Source of the DNA: Muricea muricata
Taxonomy: Eukaryota > Cnidaria > Anthozoa > Malacalcyonacea > Plexauridae
Assembly (NCBI GenBank): GCA_963855995.1
Contig: OY979719.1
Span: 7,378,001 to 7,442,000 of the forward strand
Direction: 5' to 3'
Length of the DNA stretch: 64,000 nucleotides
The notes beneath the pieces were generated by a model, which saw nothing but the letters and a program-made list of their open reading frames with translations, had not been told where the DNA came from and did no database searches. Shown here piece after piece: positions 11,101 through 22,807 of this stretch (the stretch's first letter is position 1; the number at the start of each line of letters is the position of its first letter). The translations under genes and the position numbers were made by a program.

Positions 11101-14100
11101 TAGGGACGGACCATTAAATTTTTGAGGGGAGGGTTGGGCAATTTTTTTTGTGCATGTTTTTTTTCGTGCCAGTTAAACACGTTGGATTTTTTTTCTCTAT
11201 CACATTCCATTGCAAGATTTTTTTTCACACACACACATATGTCCTTTCAATTCTCTTTTGAGGTGGTATACCACATATCTTTCCATGCATTTATTTATGC
11301 CATTCATGTTGCACTATTAAATGATATACCCGTTCAGTAATGAACATTTATATTAATAAGTTAATATACACTAGTGCGGAAGAAGGCGTAGAAGTTGTGG
11401 AATGTACTGAGCTTGACTTAATAAGCTAAAATTACTGTGGCTTTTGTATCTTTCCATTTATTTGTTTTTTATATGCATTTTGATATTCATGTTGTCTTAT
11501 AATTATACACAAATAGTTCAATAATGAACGCTGATAACTTGCTACACTGGTATGATTAATGTTGAAGGAACACGTTTAAAAAACTCATTTTAATTTAATG
11601 TTAATTTCCCTAAAATGGCTACCCGATCTTTGATGACCAGGTGGCCATTTTGGACAGAAATACTTGCGAAACATACAATGTGAGCTATTTAATAATACAA
11701 AGATATTTTCGCCAATATCATCTGGGATTTAACAACAGCAACCTTAAACAACCTGCTCGATTTTTTTTTTAAATTTGTTTATTTGTGCGCGATATTTTTT
11801 CTACGTATTTTTTTAGTGCGCGAATATTTTTTTGGTATTTGCCCAACCCTCCCCTCAAAAATTTAATGGTCCGTCCCTTAAGTGAAGGGCTTGAATGAGT
11901 GAAGGGACCATGCAAAATTTATTGTGCCTCCGGGAGGGAGCAAATCAATGGACCGTCGCCCAATCATACAAACTTTTGAATTGGCAAAATTCAGCTGTTT
12001 ATGTGGCTTCACTAAAAAATTTGCCGCCCCGCTACTGTCGGTGAAAATAAGCTACTTTGTTCTTTCCGACGAAAAAGGTGCATGAATTAGATATTAGTAC
12101 CTTCTTATATATACTATAAATGTTCAGTTTCTCTATATGCTTCACGTATTATGAAATAATTTATGTGCCAGTACATATAGATTCCCCCCCCCCCCGCTCC
12201 CATGGAAATTTTATTTAAAGATATATTTAAAGATATATTTTCGAAGGCTACTAAAAATTAGCTATTATATTGCACATGTGCCGTAAGGCTCCCAAGAATC
12301 AAATTAATTATGTAATTAAATAGGTAACTGACAATGATTTGACGTCATTATGAGAAGGGTGTATTACTGTTTTTAATGAGCCAATATGCTCTTTTCTCTC
12401 AAGCAGATATAAAAGACATCCCTGATTGCATAACCCTGGCTTCTTGTAATTTTACCCACAGCGATTTTCAACAGAGGATAAAGCAATTCTTGCCAGACGG
12501 GCAGGCTGATGTTGTCATGAGGTATAATAGATAAATACAAGTCTGCATATCACATTATACTTTTTAGCATTGCCAATAGGAAGGCCGTTCAGGGTTCAGA
12601 TTTGACTTCTACTCCTATTACCTTCCCCTCATCGCTCCTAATCGGGAGGACACGACATACCTGATTAGCAGGTTTGTTAAAAGGTACATAGATTGAAGTA
12701 GTCATAGTGGAAGTCACATCTGAACCTCGCTATTATTGGGGCAGGGCTCAAACAGTCTGAGACATTAATCGAATGCTGAAGACATTCGCCCTGCTGGGGT
12801 GTCTGGTACCAATGGTTTCCAGTATTTTGCATGGGGCGAGATTTTGCGTTGAAATCTGACAACGGTGTCGAGCTAGCGACTTGTAGATTTTACACTCTCT
12901 AATGTCTTTCATGAGTAACGGCGGAGAGACAGTCAATAGACCTTTCATCTAGGAGTCAAACTTTTGAAATAAGAAAATTTATTACTACAGTTGGAAAGAG
13001 CATCCTCAACATAGTAAAATCGTGAAGTTTGGTTGGGAAATGTAGTAAAATGTGGAAAATATAGTCCCGCGAAGTTTGCTAATTTTGTATATAAATGATA
13101 TTCACAACCAAATTTCGCATTTTAGCGAAACTTAGGATGGTCTTTCTAGCTGTGTTAGATATTTCCCAATTCAAAAGATTGTTTAATAGGAGAATGGTTT
13201 ACTCAGAGACAGTCGAGAATTGGGAGATAAGATTCATATCTTCAAGTGGTCATGTGATTTGTTCAATTTGCAAGATATTCAAACACACTCAAACGGCACG
13301 AGTGCAAACGGACTCGAAGTCCCATGCGAGGCACTGTATTGACAAGTAGGTCAGGGATCAAGTCATATCAAGTCACATCATATCGCTTTCAAGTACGGCT
13401 AGTTCAGACAAACAACGCAGCAACCTATTGTATATTACACCCGTAAAAGTGCACTACCATTTCGAGATTTTCTTTTTCAGGTGGTTAAGACACAAACGTA
13501 AGAAAGCCTTATTCTAAAATACTGTCCGTTCTTTTCCAGAGCCTCAAAAACTGAGACATAAAGTAGCTACAGCTCGAAGCACAGCACAGCAGTCTCATTT
13601 TCTGAGTGTTTTTAGTTAAGTTGTCTGCCCTTATACTTGCGACATTTTGAGAGATTTATAGACATGGATGACTATTTTTACATGAATTTGTCCTGAATTT
13701 GTACAGAACCAAAGGAAAAATACCCTGAACGATTATTGTCTATATTGACCCCAATGTATGTTATGTTAGTGTCGTCTTTATACTACAGATCACAAAGTAA
13801 ATACAGAAACACATTCGCCGGATAAAATCAGAAAAACGCCCTACTCTGATCTGATAGGGAAAGTTCCTTATTATATATAATTATCTCAATTCAGAGGAGT
13901 CTGTCGAACGTACACTATATGGCCTAGCTAACACCTTCATTCTTCGCAGCGATATGGCACCGCCATCAACAGGAAATAAGAAACTGGATCATTTCAAGAT
14001 AGTTGTGAGTACATTATGAGTACGAGGTTGAGCATGCATATTTCTACTTACGGTAACTTTCGTATATTCTGATTTCGTAATTAAAATATTGGCGTATATT

Positions 14101-15245
14101 TTATGCAGGATTTAAACAGATCCGCCTTAGAGTTTACAAAAGGCGTGCTTTCAGATAATGGTTGTTTTCTATGCAAAATGTGGGATGGCCAAGAAACAGC
14201 CGGTATGTTGAACTTTCCATCTGAAAACACGGAAACTATACTGGCATTAATTGTCAAACATAATTCCATTTGTCACACAAATTGGTTTTTTGATCCAAGC
14301 TACTGAATGCCTTTATGGACTTTAGGGACTTTAAATTCAACCTGTGTTACGTTAGGAATTAAGCTGAGCCTTAAATTGTTTAAGATTTGGCTTTTGAGGT
14401 ACAGTTTAGCTAGTTTCAGTTTGTTTTTGTTTTTTTTTGGTCAAGAACCCACGACTTTTTCACTTTCAATTCTATACATTTGTTAACATGCAGGGAAAAA
14501 AGTGGACTAAGTTAAGCGGGTTTTCCGCCAGCGAATATTTTCGCGCTAAGTGCAACTAAGTACAGTATAGCATGAAAGTACTGCGTGAAAAAAAGTTTCG
14601 CTAAAAAAATTTTTGCTGGTGCAAAACTGGCTTTACTAATCCGGCCTTTGGTCGAAATTACCATTTTAGGTAACACTGTATCCTATAGCTTTGCTACTTT
14701 ACTACAGGAAATGTTCTAGAACATTAAATGGGCGGAAGGGGGGGGGGTGCATATTGATATATTCAGGCTCTGCCCGACTAATTTCTTTTAAAATAAGATT
14801 GATTTCAATGTATACGTCGTGTATAGCACAGCAAGCATGTCACAGCATGGGCAAGATTGATAATTGCCTGCCTAATACAACGAATTTTTATTGAGATTTA
14901 AGTTAAAATCATATTCAGTTGTTTATTTAAATAATCAGTTTTAGGAGTCTTGCTGCTTACCGTAAAATCATTCAATGTTTCTATGATCCCTTAAAATATG
15001 AATTTGTAAAACCGGAAAGCTTTACCGTGTAGTACATATGGTTGTTAATGTTTTCATTCAGCAGATGCTTCCTGTTTGTAGAACTGATTGAAGAAATATC
15101 TGAAAGTTTTGCATTTTGCAAACAAGTGAAGCCGAAAGCATCAAGAATGGACAGTTCAGAACTTTATATTCTCTCCCACGGTTTTGGTGAAGAAATGACA
15201 GCCAGGAGATCAACGAACCGTTTGGCATTAATTTTGTCGGTATAA
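5107..15245 (+). CDS. MRM2: Mitochondrial rRNA 2'-O-methyltransferase (MRM2/FTSJ2/RrmJ family), eight exons
   Basis: Predicted exons: 5,107-5,280; 6,138-6,236; 10,309-10,330; 10,405-10,491; 12,407-12,521; 13,950-14,004; 14,109-14,202; 15,082-15,245. All join in frame to about 269 codons, close to human MRM2 (about 246). The enzyme uses S-adenosylmethionine to methylate a ribose 2'-OH in the large mitochondrial rRNA. Visible motifs: [11 protein letters not shown] then [19 protein letters not shown] (first catalytic Lys), the SAM-binding [14 protein letters not shown] across exons 3-4, [15 protein letters not shown] (catalytic Asp), CFLCKMWDG (second Lys) and SSELYIL (Glu), which completes the K-D-K-E tetrad. 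The N terminus is basic, fitting mitochondrial import. Translation may start at 5,107 or at the ATG at 5,146. Exon 3 is only 22 nt. At the exon 2-3 join one residue seems missing compared with RrmJ (RVDCG rather than RVxDCG), so that junction is the least certain. Confidence 0.88.
6459..9692 (+). pseudogene. Decayed hAT transposase (ZNF862/ZMYM6-like type)
   Basis: Coding pieces run through 6,459-6,543, 6,976-7,320, 7,379-7,651, 7,797-8,117, 8,254-8,441, 8,561-8,639, 8,774-9,081 and about 9,230-9,692, separated by gaps that mostly carry plausible splice sites. Recognisable parts are [35 protein letters not shown] (first catalytic Asp region), [51 protein letters not shown], and the C-terminal hAT dimerisation block ([19 protein letters not shown] then [10 protein letters not shown]). 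A stop or frameshift near 7,878 cuts the reading frame, a MITE interrupts the first coding block, and the C-terminal end changes frame near 9,600. The gene is therefore probably inactive. Confidence 0.72.
6544..6975. mobile_element. hAT-like MITE inside the hAT element
   Basis: The ends are CAGCGTTGCCAACT and, inverted, GACTTGGCAACACTG. The interior is built of repeated AAATCCCGA-type blocks with a palindrome ATCCCGAGATCTCGGGAT near 6,934. Similar GATGAAA sequences flank both ends, an imperfect target duplication. It splits the first coding block of the hAT transposase, so it inserted later. Confidence 0.6.
10002..10308 (+). other. Rest of MRM2 intron 2
   Basis: AT-rich intron sequence between the hAT right end and the 22-nt third exon. 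The acceptor is TGCCTGTAG, preceded by a short pyrimidine tract. No other feature is seen. Confidence 0.5.
11103..11877. mobile_element. Harbinger-type MITE in MRM2 intron 4
   Basis: Terminal inverted repeats of about 40 bp begin GGGACGGACCATTAAATTTT and close with the exact inverse. Both ends abut TTA (11,100-11,102 and 11,878-11,880). A 3-bp TWA duplication with GGG termini is the PIF/Harbinger hallmark. The 775-bp body has long T runs and no coding signal. The well-matched termini suggest a fairly recent insertion. Confidence 0.72.
11878..13949 (+). other. MRM2 introns 4-5 remainder
   Basis: Apart from exon 5 (12,407-12,521) this stretch looks noncoding. It has a poly-C run near 12,184-12,196 and short open frames on both strands near 12,680-13,350 that carry no recognisable domain or matching splice pattern. 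They are treated as intronic background. Confidence 0.4.
14203..15081 (+). other. MRM2 intron 7
   Basis: An 879-bp intron of AT-rich sequence with a G run near 14,739-14,748. The chosen acceptor (TTTGTAG, 15,079-15,081) is the only nearby one that keeps the MRM2 frame; the CAG sites at 15,060-15,064 would lead straight into a stop. Confidence 0.55.
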
Positions 15246-16560
15246 AATTTTTATCGCATAAAAATTCGATCATTGAAACTTACGTGGTGTTTCCACAAAA
15301 TTAAACCGACATTTATATTCACCATGAAAACCGGGTACCAAGCTCGGCTGGAGCATTAATTGTTTGGTTATGAATATATATTCGTGTTGTTCAATTTCAA
15401 ATTGAAATCAACTCTAATAACAACTGATTTCAAAAGAAATTAGCGGGCATGCAGAACTTCAATATACGCATGAATATAAAGGACAAAATAAGTCAAAAAT
15501 AAAAACGAAAATTCAACTTACTTTGTGTTTTTTTCACACGTGTATAAAAGATATCATGGTGACCAGGTTTATAAAGATGATCTATCATAGGTTCACAGAC
15601 CATGCATCCTCTGGAGAATGGTTGTTGACAGTGACGTCACAGAATAAAAAATAAGCAGAAGAGCCACTAGAGTTGGAACCTTTGAAGTTTGTGTCCACAC
15701 GCATGTCGCATTACGCATGTTCATTATGCAGGTTCTGGCCAGTCAGTTTCCTTTTCTGGCCAATAGAAACGCTGAACAGACTGTTCCGCCATTATGCTGG
15801 CCAGAAAATTGCATAAAAATAGAAGGACATGTTGCACCGCTCAGTGGCTCTACTGTTTATTCCCTATACTGTGGCGGAGTGCCGTCTCGTAAATGGCCGT
15901 GAATAGTGCTTGGCAACCTTTATTATCCTTATGTTTGCCGGACTTTGGAGTGCTCTAGTGCGTTCAATATTTAATCTGCAGGAATGGTCACCATGTTTAC
16001 GAGACAACACACTGTGGCAAATGAAACTAATTAATTAGTAATGATCCGGATATGCGCAAACACACACAGCACAATGAACAACTGTCTTGCGCGAAACAAT
16101 AAACAAAGAGCGTTTGTTGTGATCACATTACGTAATATAGACTCACTTAATGCTCAGGGGTGGTTGTACGAAACGCTGGATAGTGCTATCCACTGAATAG
16201 TGATTTTTTATCCTGTTAAACGTTTTTGCGCATTTTCTGAGAATTTTGTAAGGCGTCCGCGTTTTCCACAAAAGTGGAAAATGCGGACAGGACGGGAAAT
16301 GTCTGTTGCATGTCCGCCTGTCCGTTGTCCGCAGGCGGTGTCCGCAGTCCGTCAAGTCTCCGCTAACTGACGGAGAAGATTCTGCACACTTAGTCTTGTA
16401 TCTAAACGAATTAAAAGAAGACAAGCTATTCTTCCAGAACGGCTCGATGATCCCGCGTATTGTATAGTTAAACATAGTTAGTTTGCTGAAAAAAAATAGA
16501 AGAAATTAACTTGATGGCGAACAAACAAACTCAATGACAAACAAGTTCATTGATCTGATT
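15246..16560. other. Intergenic stretch with repeat fragments
   Basis: This follows the MRM2 stop. A fragment near 15,940-15,977 matches the inner end of the foldback repeat at 712-1,350. A hairpin at about 16,254-16,290 has arms GTCCGCGTTTTCCAC and GTGGAAAATGCGGAC around an AAAA loop, within a run of GTCCGC repeats. No gene is supported. Confidence 0.45.
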
Positions 16561-19270
16561 GCATTTAATGAAACTCGACTTGATCCGCATACAGTATAAC
16601 TAACAACATGATTAGCCTGGATGGCTATGATGCTTTCAGAAGGGACAGATCAAGAAATGGTAGAGGGTTTTGTATTTACTTACGTAGCTCCATCAATTAC
16701 AAAAGAAGATAAGAACTAGTTCCCCCTGAACTATAAGCACTCTGTGTGGAAATTATTAAGCACATAGCAAACCATCTCTTGTTATCACAGTCTACAGACC
16801 ATCCAGCTCATTACCAGAATTTTTTTAAGATTTTGAAAAATTGATCAAAGGTATTGTCAATGAAAATAAAGAAATGTATATCTTGGGTGATCCAAACTGT
16901 AATATGTTAAGGACAGACAAAGATGCAAACATCCCAACAAAGAAAACAAAGTCGTTATATGAATTATACCAATTAACCAAATAATCGTTGAAGTTACTCG
17001 AGTGACTATGACAACCTGTAGCCTTATTGATCATATTGTTACTGACACACCAGAAAAAATTCAGATTCTGGTGTCTTTCACGCAGGTATTAGTGATCATA
17101 GCTTGGTATTTGCAATCAGAAAAATTTCTGTCATAGACAAACAAGAAAATTTTCTTGAAATTAGAAACATGAAAAATTTTAATGAAGAAAAATTTATTGA
17201 AGACAAAGAATCTTATGAATACAAGGGACAGGTTTAAAAGAAAAGCCATATTCACTAACAATGAAAACGACTGGTTAAACTTCAGAGCAACTAGAAATAA
17301 AGTAAATATAAAACTAAGAAATGTCAAAAAAAGATTATTATTCCTCGAAAATAGCTGTCAAAAATTTAATCCTAAGAAAGCTTGAAAGCTTGGTAGGCAA
17401 AACAAACCTACTTTAGTAAACGAACTAACTGTAGGTAATAATAAATTAACATGTCCTGAAGATATTGCAGAGGGCTTTAATGAATTTTTTCAAATATTGG
17501 TCCATATCTGAGTAGCAAAATAGATTCCTCAAATTATAATTTTGAAACATATATCAAATATGCACAATCAGAATTCGCTGCATTTCAGCTTGTTACTGTC
17601 AGCCAAATCTCCAACTTTTACATGGTCTTTCTGGCAATAAACCCACTGGTATTGATAAAATTTCTTGCACAACTATCAAATTAGCAGCATCAGTTATCTC
17701 AGACTTACTGACACTTCTTTTTAAACCAGGCTATTACTTTATCTTCCTCAGTTTCCTGACGAATGGAAAATAGCTAGGGTAGCACCTCTTTATAAAAATG
17801 GCGAACGTAGTATTCCTGGAAACTACACACCTATATCAGTCTTACCAGCCATTAGTAAAATCATGGAACAAATATTACATGATCAACTGTATAACTATTT
17901 AACAAAATTTGATCTTTTCAGTGATAGTCAATTTGAATTTCGAAAATTCCACTCCACGGCTGGTGCATTACTAGACTGTAGTAACGAATGGTATATAAAT
18001 CTAGACAGAAAAATGTTTAACCTAGTAGTTTAATTGATTTGATAAAAGCTTTTGATACTGTTGATCGCCAAATTCTATTAAACAAACCAGAGCTTTATGG
18101 AATAAAAGGACAAGCTATAAATTTGCTCAAATCTTATCTCACCAACCTAAAACAAAAGTGTCAAATAGGAAACTGATTTTCATCTGAGCGCCTGATCAAA
18201 TGTGGTGTACCACAAGGCTCTATCTTAGGGCTATTACTCTTTTTGCTGTACATCAATGATCTACCTCACTGTCGAAGCAAAACAAAACCTCGGTTGTTTG
18301 CTGATGACACAAATTTGACGGCTTCAGCAAATTCTGTGGCTGACCTCGAGGCTGCAGCAAATTCTGATTTGGAGAACGTAAGAAAATGGTTGATAGCTAA
18401 TAAGCTTAGCCTCAATGTGGCTAAGACTGACTTTATATTAATTGGCTCGAACTCCATGATAAAAATATTTCTACTTCACATGCATTCGTGTTCATTGAAA
18501 ATAATCAAATTTTAAAACAAGTTTATGAGTGTAAAATTGACCAGAATTTGTCTTGGAAAGGTAATACTCATAACCGCGAAAATCTCTGCTATTCGTCGAA
18601 TCCAACCGTTTGTTGATCAAAATACACTTATTTTGATATATAACGCTACTGTCCGTCGGTACTTCGACTATTACTCTGAAGTATGGGATGTATTCGGTGA
18701 AGCTCAATCAAAACGACTGCAAAAACTACAAAATAGAACAGCTCAAATTATTTTAAATGTAAGTAATGACGTAGAACATACGATTGCTCTGCGTGCTTTG
18801 GGCTGGGAGCCACTTCAAACGGAAAGGAAAAAAGCCAAAGCAAAAGTTATGTACACGTTAACAAAATGGGTCTTAAATCACTCACAAATCTATTTTCGTA
18901 TAAGAGTGAGAAAGCAAATTATCACCTTCGGGACATTTCTAGTGGCCTTTGCTTACCAAAACCACGCACAAATAATATGAAGAATAGTTTTATGTACGAC
19001 GGAGCACAGCTTTGGAACTCTATTCCAAAAGAAATTAGGGAAGCAAGTCACTTTCTTCCTTTCAAAATAAAATCGCTGCTCATATGGGTGCGTAAAAACT
19101 ATTATCTGTAAATAGATTACGTGTAAGTAGTTCATTATATCGTTACTTTTCAAATTTTCTCCTACTATTCTACTTATCATGTAAAGTCTTTTTGCAACAC
19201 GCCCCTCGTGGAAATCCGCTGCGGTTGAGGGTGTCAGCGTGTATAAATAAAATTATACTACTACTGCTAC
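16560..19270 (+). mobile_element. Decayed LINE (endonuclease plus reverse transcriptase)
   Basis: Reading + frames with many stops and shifts gives an AP-type endonuclease (IAFNETRLDP, SLDGYDAFRRDRSRNGRG), then a reverse transcriptase with the hallmark block LFADDTNLTASANSVADLE and NKLSLNVAKTDFILIGS. The C-terminal tail has GAQLWNSIPKEIREA, common in CR1/L2-type LINEs. The 3' end carries a GTGTATAAATAAA-type terminus and a short (CTA) tail near 19,245-19,265. At least a dozen lesions make it inactive. The clade is a judgement from motif style. Confidence 0.8.
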
Positions 19271-19630
19271 ATTTTCCAAATGTGATTGAATTGGTACCTT
19301 TGTCCTCCAGCGTCGCGGAGGGTATCGCGAAAAGTTGGATAAACATCAGTTATAGGCAAGGCGCTTATATAGCGGGCGGTGAAACGGCAAATAGCGCGCT
19401 GATTGACGTGTGATGCAGTAGCTTGGTAACGAGCCAGACGCTCACTGACCAGACGACGGCGAGTCGGCGACGCTGACTCGAAATCAAAAAGGCGGGTAAA
19501 ACTATTTTATAAAAATATTCAGTGGTTCCCGCAATCACTGAATCAGCTTTGGCAGCTTTGCTGGATACATCTAGGAAGAATGTTACAGTATTTTTAAGTA
19601 ATCTGATGGAGCTGTTTGAGCGATGTTTTA
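19271..19630. other. Unassigned spacer between two LINEs
   Basis: No gene or repeat is recognised. The stretch separates the 3' ends of two oppositely oriented LINEs, which converge here tail to tail. Confidence 0.4.
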
Positions 19631-21060
19631 GACAGATAGATAGATAGATAGATAGAATTTTATTTCAACAGGGTAACCCCTTCAGTGTAAAAACACTGGT
19701 ATCAATGGGGGCCCTGCATAAATGACGAATTACATTTACATAAATACAAAACATAGAAACATCACAGTTTACAAAGTATTTTTATCATCTAAAGTTCTGT
19801 AAAAAATGTCCATACAGTCCTACAAAAAATTTTAAATGAATCAATAGCTTTAATTGCTTGAGGTAGATTATTATATTCCAACGCTCCTGTATAAAAAAAG
19901 AGCGTTTAGCTATCTCTAATCCTAGTAAAGTAAATCTGATCCTAGGTAAAGAAATGTCCATATAGTTCCTAGTGGTATAACGAGACAAAAGATTTTCTAA
20001 TTACTCAGAAAGCAATTGCCCTCGCAAGTGTATTTGCCATCAAAAGATTGGGTTTTACCTTTTAATGGGGTTTGGTTTATTCGCTGACCTTCAATGATTC
20101 CCGCCGCTCATTTTTGAGCTTTGTTTAAATAATGTTGATTCGTCTTGCCACAATTGTTCCATGTCACAAGAGTAGTCAAATAATGGCAGTATTACCGCGT
20201 TACACAGCATAACACACGTTTAATTTGCCTTTACAATCCCAATTTTGATGATATCTTATTGGCAATATGGTCAATGTGTTCATTCCATGTAAATGATGGA
20301 TCTAAAATTGATCCGATTAAGATTTTTAAAAGCATACACTCTTTCGACAGTAATATGTTGATTGTTAGCGTCGTTTACTCAGCTGACAGTGAAGTTTGTA
20401 ACTTTGCGCAACCTATGATGGGTTCCAACCGAAATCACTAGTTTCGTATTTTCAGATTTTGAAAACAAGTAGTTTCCGTTTAGCCAGGAGATCATCCGCT
20501 TCAAATCTTCAGATAATTTAGATTTTGTCACATTTACACAGGGACTGCTGACATAAAGTAACGTATCATCAGCCTATAACAATAGTTTACTTCAGATCAT
20601 GAAGAGTAGTGGGCTTATTATTGACCCCTAAGGTATCTCATGCTGGAATGGTAACGGATCATTAATTTGTCTACTTTAATGCTCTGTGTTCTGTCTGACA
20701 AGCAAGCATTAAATTAACCATTGCACAGCCGAGGATGTAAAACCAAGAATGGACAGTTTTTGTAACATCATTGTGTGATCAAAAGTTTGAAACTCATTGC
20801 CAGGGTCTCAAAACACCAGACCAGTCAATTGACGTTTATCCGTGTTGGAGAGTAAACTATTTGTTATGTCAGCTAAACATATTGTTTTTGATCTGTAAAG
20901 TACGGAATCTAGATTAATACCCGATAAACCATTAACTGTTGCACGTTTCAAAATTTTGGAGAAAACTGATAATACCGATATAGGTCTATATAGATATTAT
21001 AAATCAATTGGTCATTTGACCCAGTTTACAATTTTGGTGTAACAGTATTGTGTTTCCATT
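19631..21060 (-). mobile_element. Decayed LINE, 3' portion, with TATC-repeat tail
   Basis: On the minus strand this reads from reverse transcriptase core to 3' end. Near 20,800 there is similarity to LADITNSLLSNTDKRQLTG and a FDTVDH-like block, near 20,550 ADDTLLYVS, then the C-terminal YNNLPQAIKAIDSF near 19,860. The 3' untranslated part (ACTGAAGGGGTTACCCTGTT, inverse strand) ends in a (TATC)n microsatellite at 19,633-19,657, the usual tail of CR1-like LINEs. The 5' half is missing and stops are frequent. Confidence 0.72.
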
Positions 21061-21460
21061 CAGCGAGAATGCTGCCTTAGCTCTTCAGCTAAACTGTCCG
21101 CACTTTCGGCCCTTTTGTCCGTTTGCGTCTTACCCTTTTATCCGCATGTCCGCAACTTACTTTTCCTAATTTGTTGGAAATTCTGGGGTTCACTCTCCAT
21201 TTACAGTATGCAACGAATCCGAGTGGGGGTCACCTAAGTTGTAGTAGTGCTCATGCTGTGGTAGAATGAGCGAATGATATGAAATTGCGCGTTTTTCCTG
21301 GCAAACACAAGGCCAGCACATACTGTAAACAGTTGCTCTCTCTAATGACTGTGACTCGATTTGGAATCGACCTCCAAAGATGTTTATGACGTCACATGAA
21401 ACCCAAAAATTCTGCTGCTCAAATGGCAACATGGCAAACACACCTTCAAAAGTGAAAACC
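21061..21460. other. Flank left of the P-type inverted repeat
   Basis: No gene is recognised. Repeated GTCCGC-like motifs near 21,095-21,160 recall those near 16,254. The last bases before 21,461 read TGAAAAC, compared with TCAAAAC just right of the inverted arm at 44,559. Confidence 0.4.
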
Positions 21461-21938
21461 ATAGCAGCCCAAAAAGTGCGTGTAAAATTTGTCGCGCGAG
21501 CCGCAAGCGCCATTCATGAAAGTCATTGTACAGTAATTCCAGTTTACGAACATACGACTTTGAACAAACACAAAATACTTCGCACAGGTAAATGAAACAT
21601 GATAAAAAATTATACCTCATTGAACCCTGATAATTTTTCTATATACTAACTAATAAATTTGTTCTGATCCCACCAGAAAGCTGAAAAATTTGGATGTATT
21701 TTTTATGTTTTGAAAAATTTTTTGCCGTCCTGATGTTTTGTCCTGATGCGGGAAGCGATGGAAGCGAGAGGGTGTACAACCACTGAGCTATACTATATAT
21801 CTGGAGATCGCATTCCCGTCCAAAAAGTGTAATCGAAAACATTGCGGATTGTGACGTAAAACGCGTCACTGGTCCCTATTTTTTTCGGATGATCGCTGAC
21901 CAGAAAAACAGTCCAAAGCTTTCCTCCCCCCCTGTTCC

Positions 21939-22207
21939 ATAGGTAGCCCACTAATTGATGGTATATTTTTTGTGATGCGCCCGGTCCAGTTCAACGCGCG
22001 GTCAGCTTGTGATGCATCAATGTTTACATCATGTATATATATTTTCCTGGGGAAATATATATACATGATGTAAACGTTGATGCATCACAAGCTGACCGCG
22101 CATTGAACTGGACCGCGCGCATCAATAAAGTTGTAGAAAGAGTAACACAAGAACAAATACACATTTTTTGAACCAAAAATATACCATCAATTAGTGGGCT
22201 ACCTAGG
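21939..22207. mobile_element. Palindromic MITE A
   Basis: The termini are AGGTAGCCCACTAATTGATG and its inverse. The centre is a near-perfect hairpin with arms of about 70 bp around 22,045, including GGTCAGCTTGTGATGCATCA. The target duplication CCTGTTCC is at 21,931-21,938 and, beyond the second MITE, at 22,714-22,721. The empty site is preserved in the right arm near 44,320. An 8-bp duplication fits hAT or P-type mobilisation. There is no coding capacity. Confidence 0.7.
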
Positions 22208-22706
22208 CACAGATCAGGTATAGAACCAGATGTCTCACTTCCTATCTATTCCTAATGTTTTCGTGTCCGCGATTTTTCGGCTGATCACGAATTGCACACG
22301 CGAGATGACGCAACCAGAGAGCACGAATTGCTCACGCAATGGCACTTGCCACGCTGACGTGTACTGCTTACATGAGAGCACGAATTGGACACGCAACACC
22401 TCTGGCAAGTGTAATGCACATTTTTTATCAGAAAAAAGATAGGGAAGTGCAGAATTTTGGCAGTTAAACGGCGATTTTAGGCGCAACTACCTATTGATCT
22501 TTATTTTCTTGACGAATTTTACTGATAAATGATACGCTGCTTCTTTTTAGCAAGAAAGATTCACGCCACGCGAGCAAATCTGACGCGAGCGATCTGACGC
22601 GAGCCAATCTGACGCGAGAAATTCTGACGAAGGCTGACGCGAGCTCTTCAAAATCGCGGACATAAATTTTGCTTAGTGAGACATCTGGTTCTATACCTGA
22701 TCTGTG
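22208..22706. mobile_element. MITE B, inserted at the edge of MITE A
   Basis: About 31-bp terminal inverted repeats begin CACAGATCAGGTATAGAACC. Direct copies of ACCTAGG flank it (22,201-22,207 and 22,707-22,713), a 7-bp target duplication. The interior has repeated CACGAATTG and TGACGCGAG blocks and no coding signal. It lies inside the target duplication of MITE A, so it is the younger of the two. Confidence 0.68.
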
Positions 22707-22807
22707 ACCTAGGCCTGTTCCCCCTGGATCATTGCCTAAATTTTCAATGAAATTTTCCGGTCCCTGTTGAAATTTTTTAAACTGCAATCACTTTGTTTTA
22801 ATAAAAC

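Noticed and set aside
12677-13349. Coding exons in MRM2 intron 5
   Set aside because: Frames on both strands lack recognisable motifs, and the MRM2 frame joins correctly without them.
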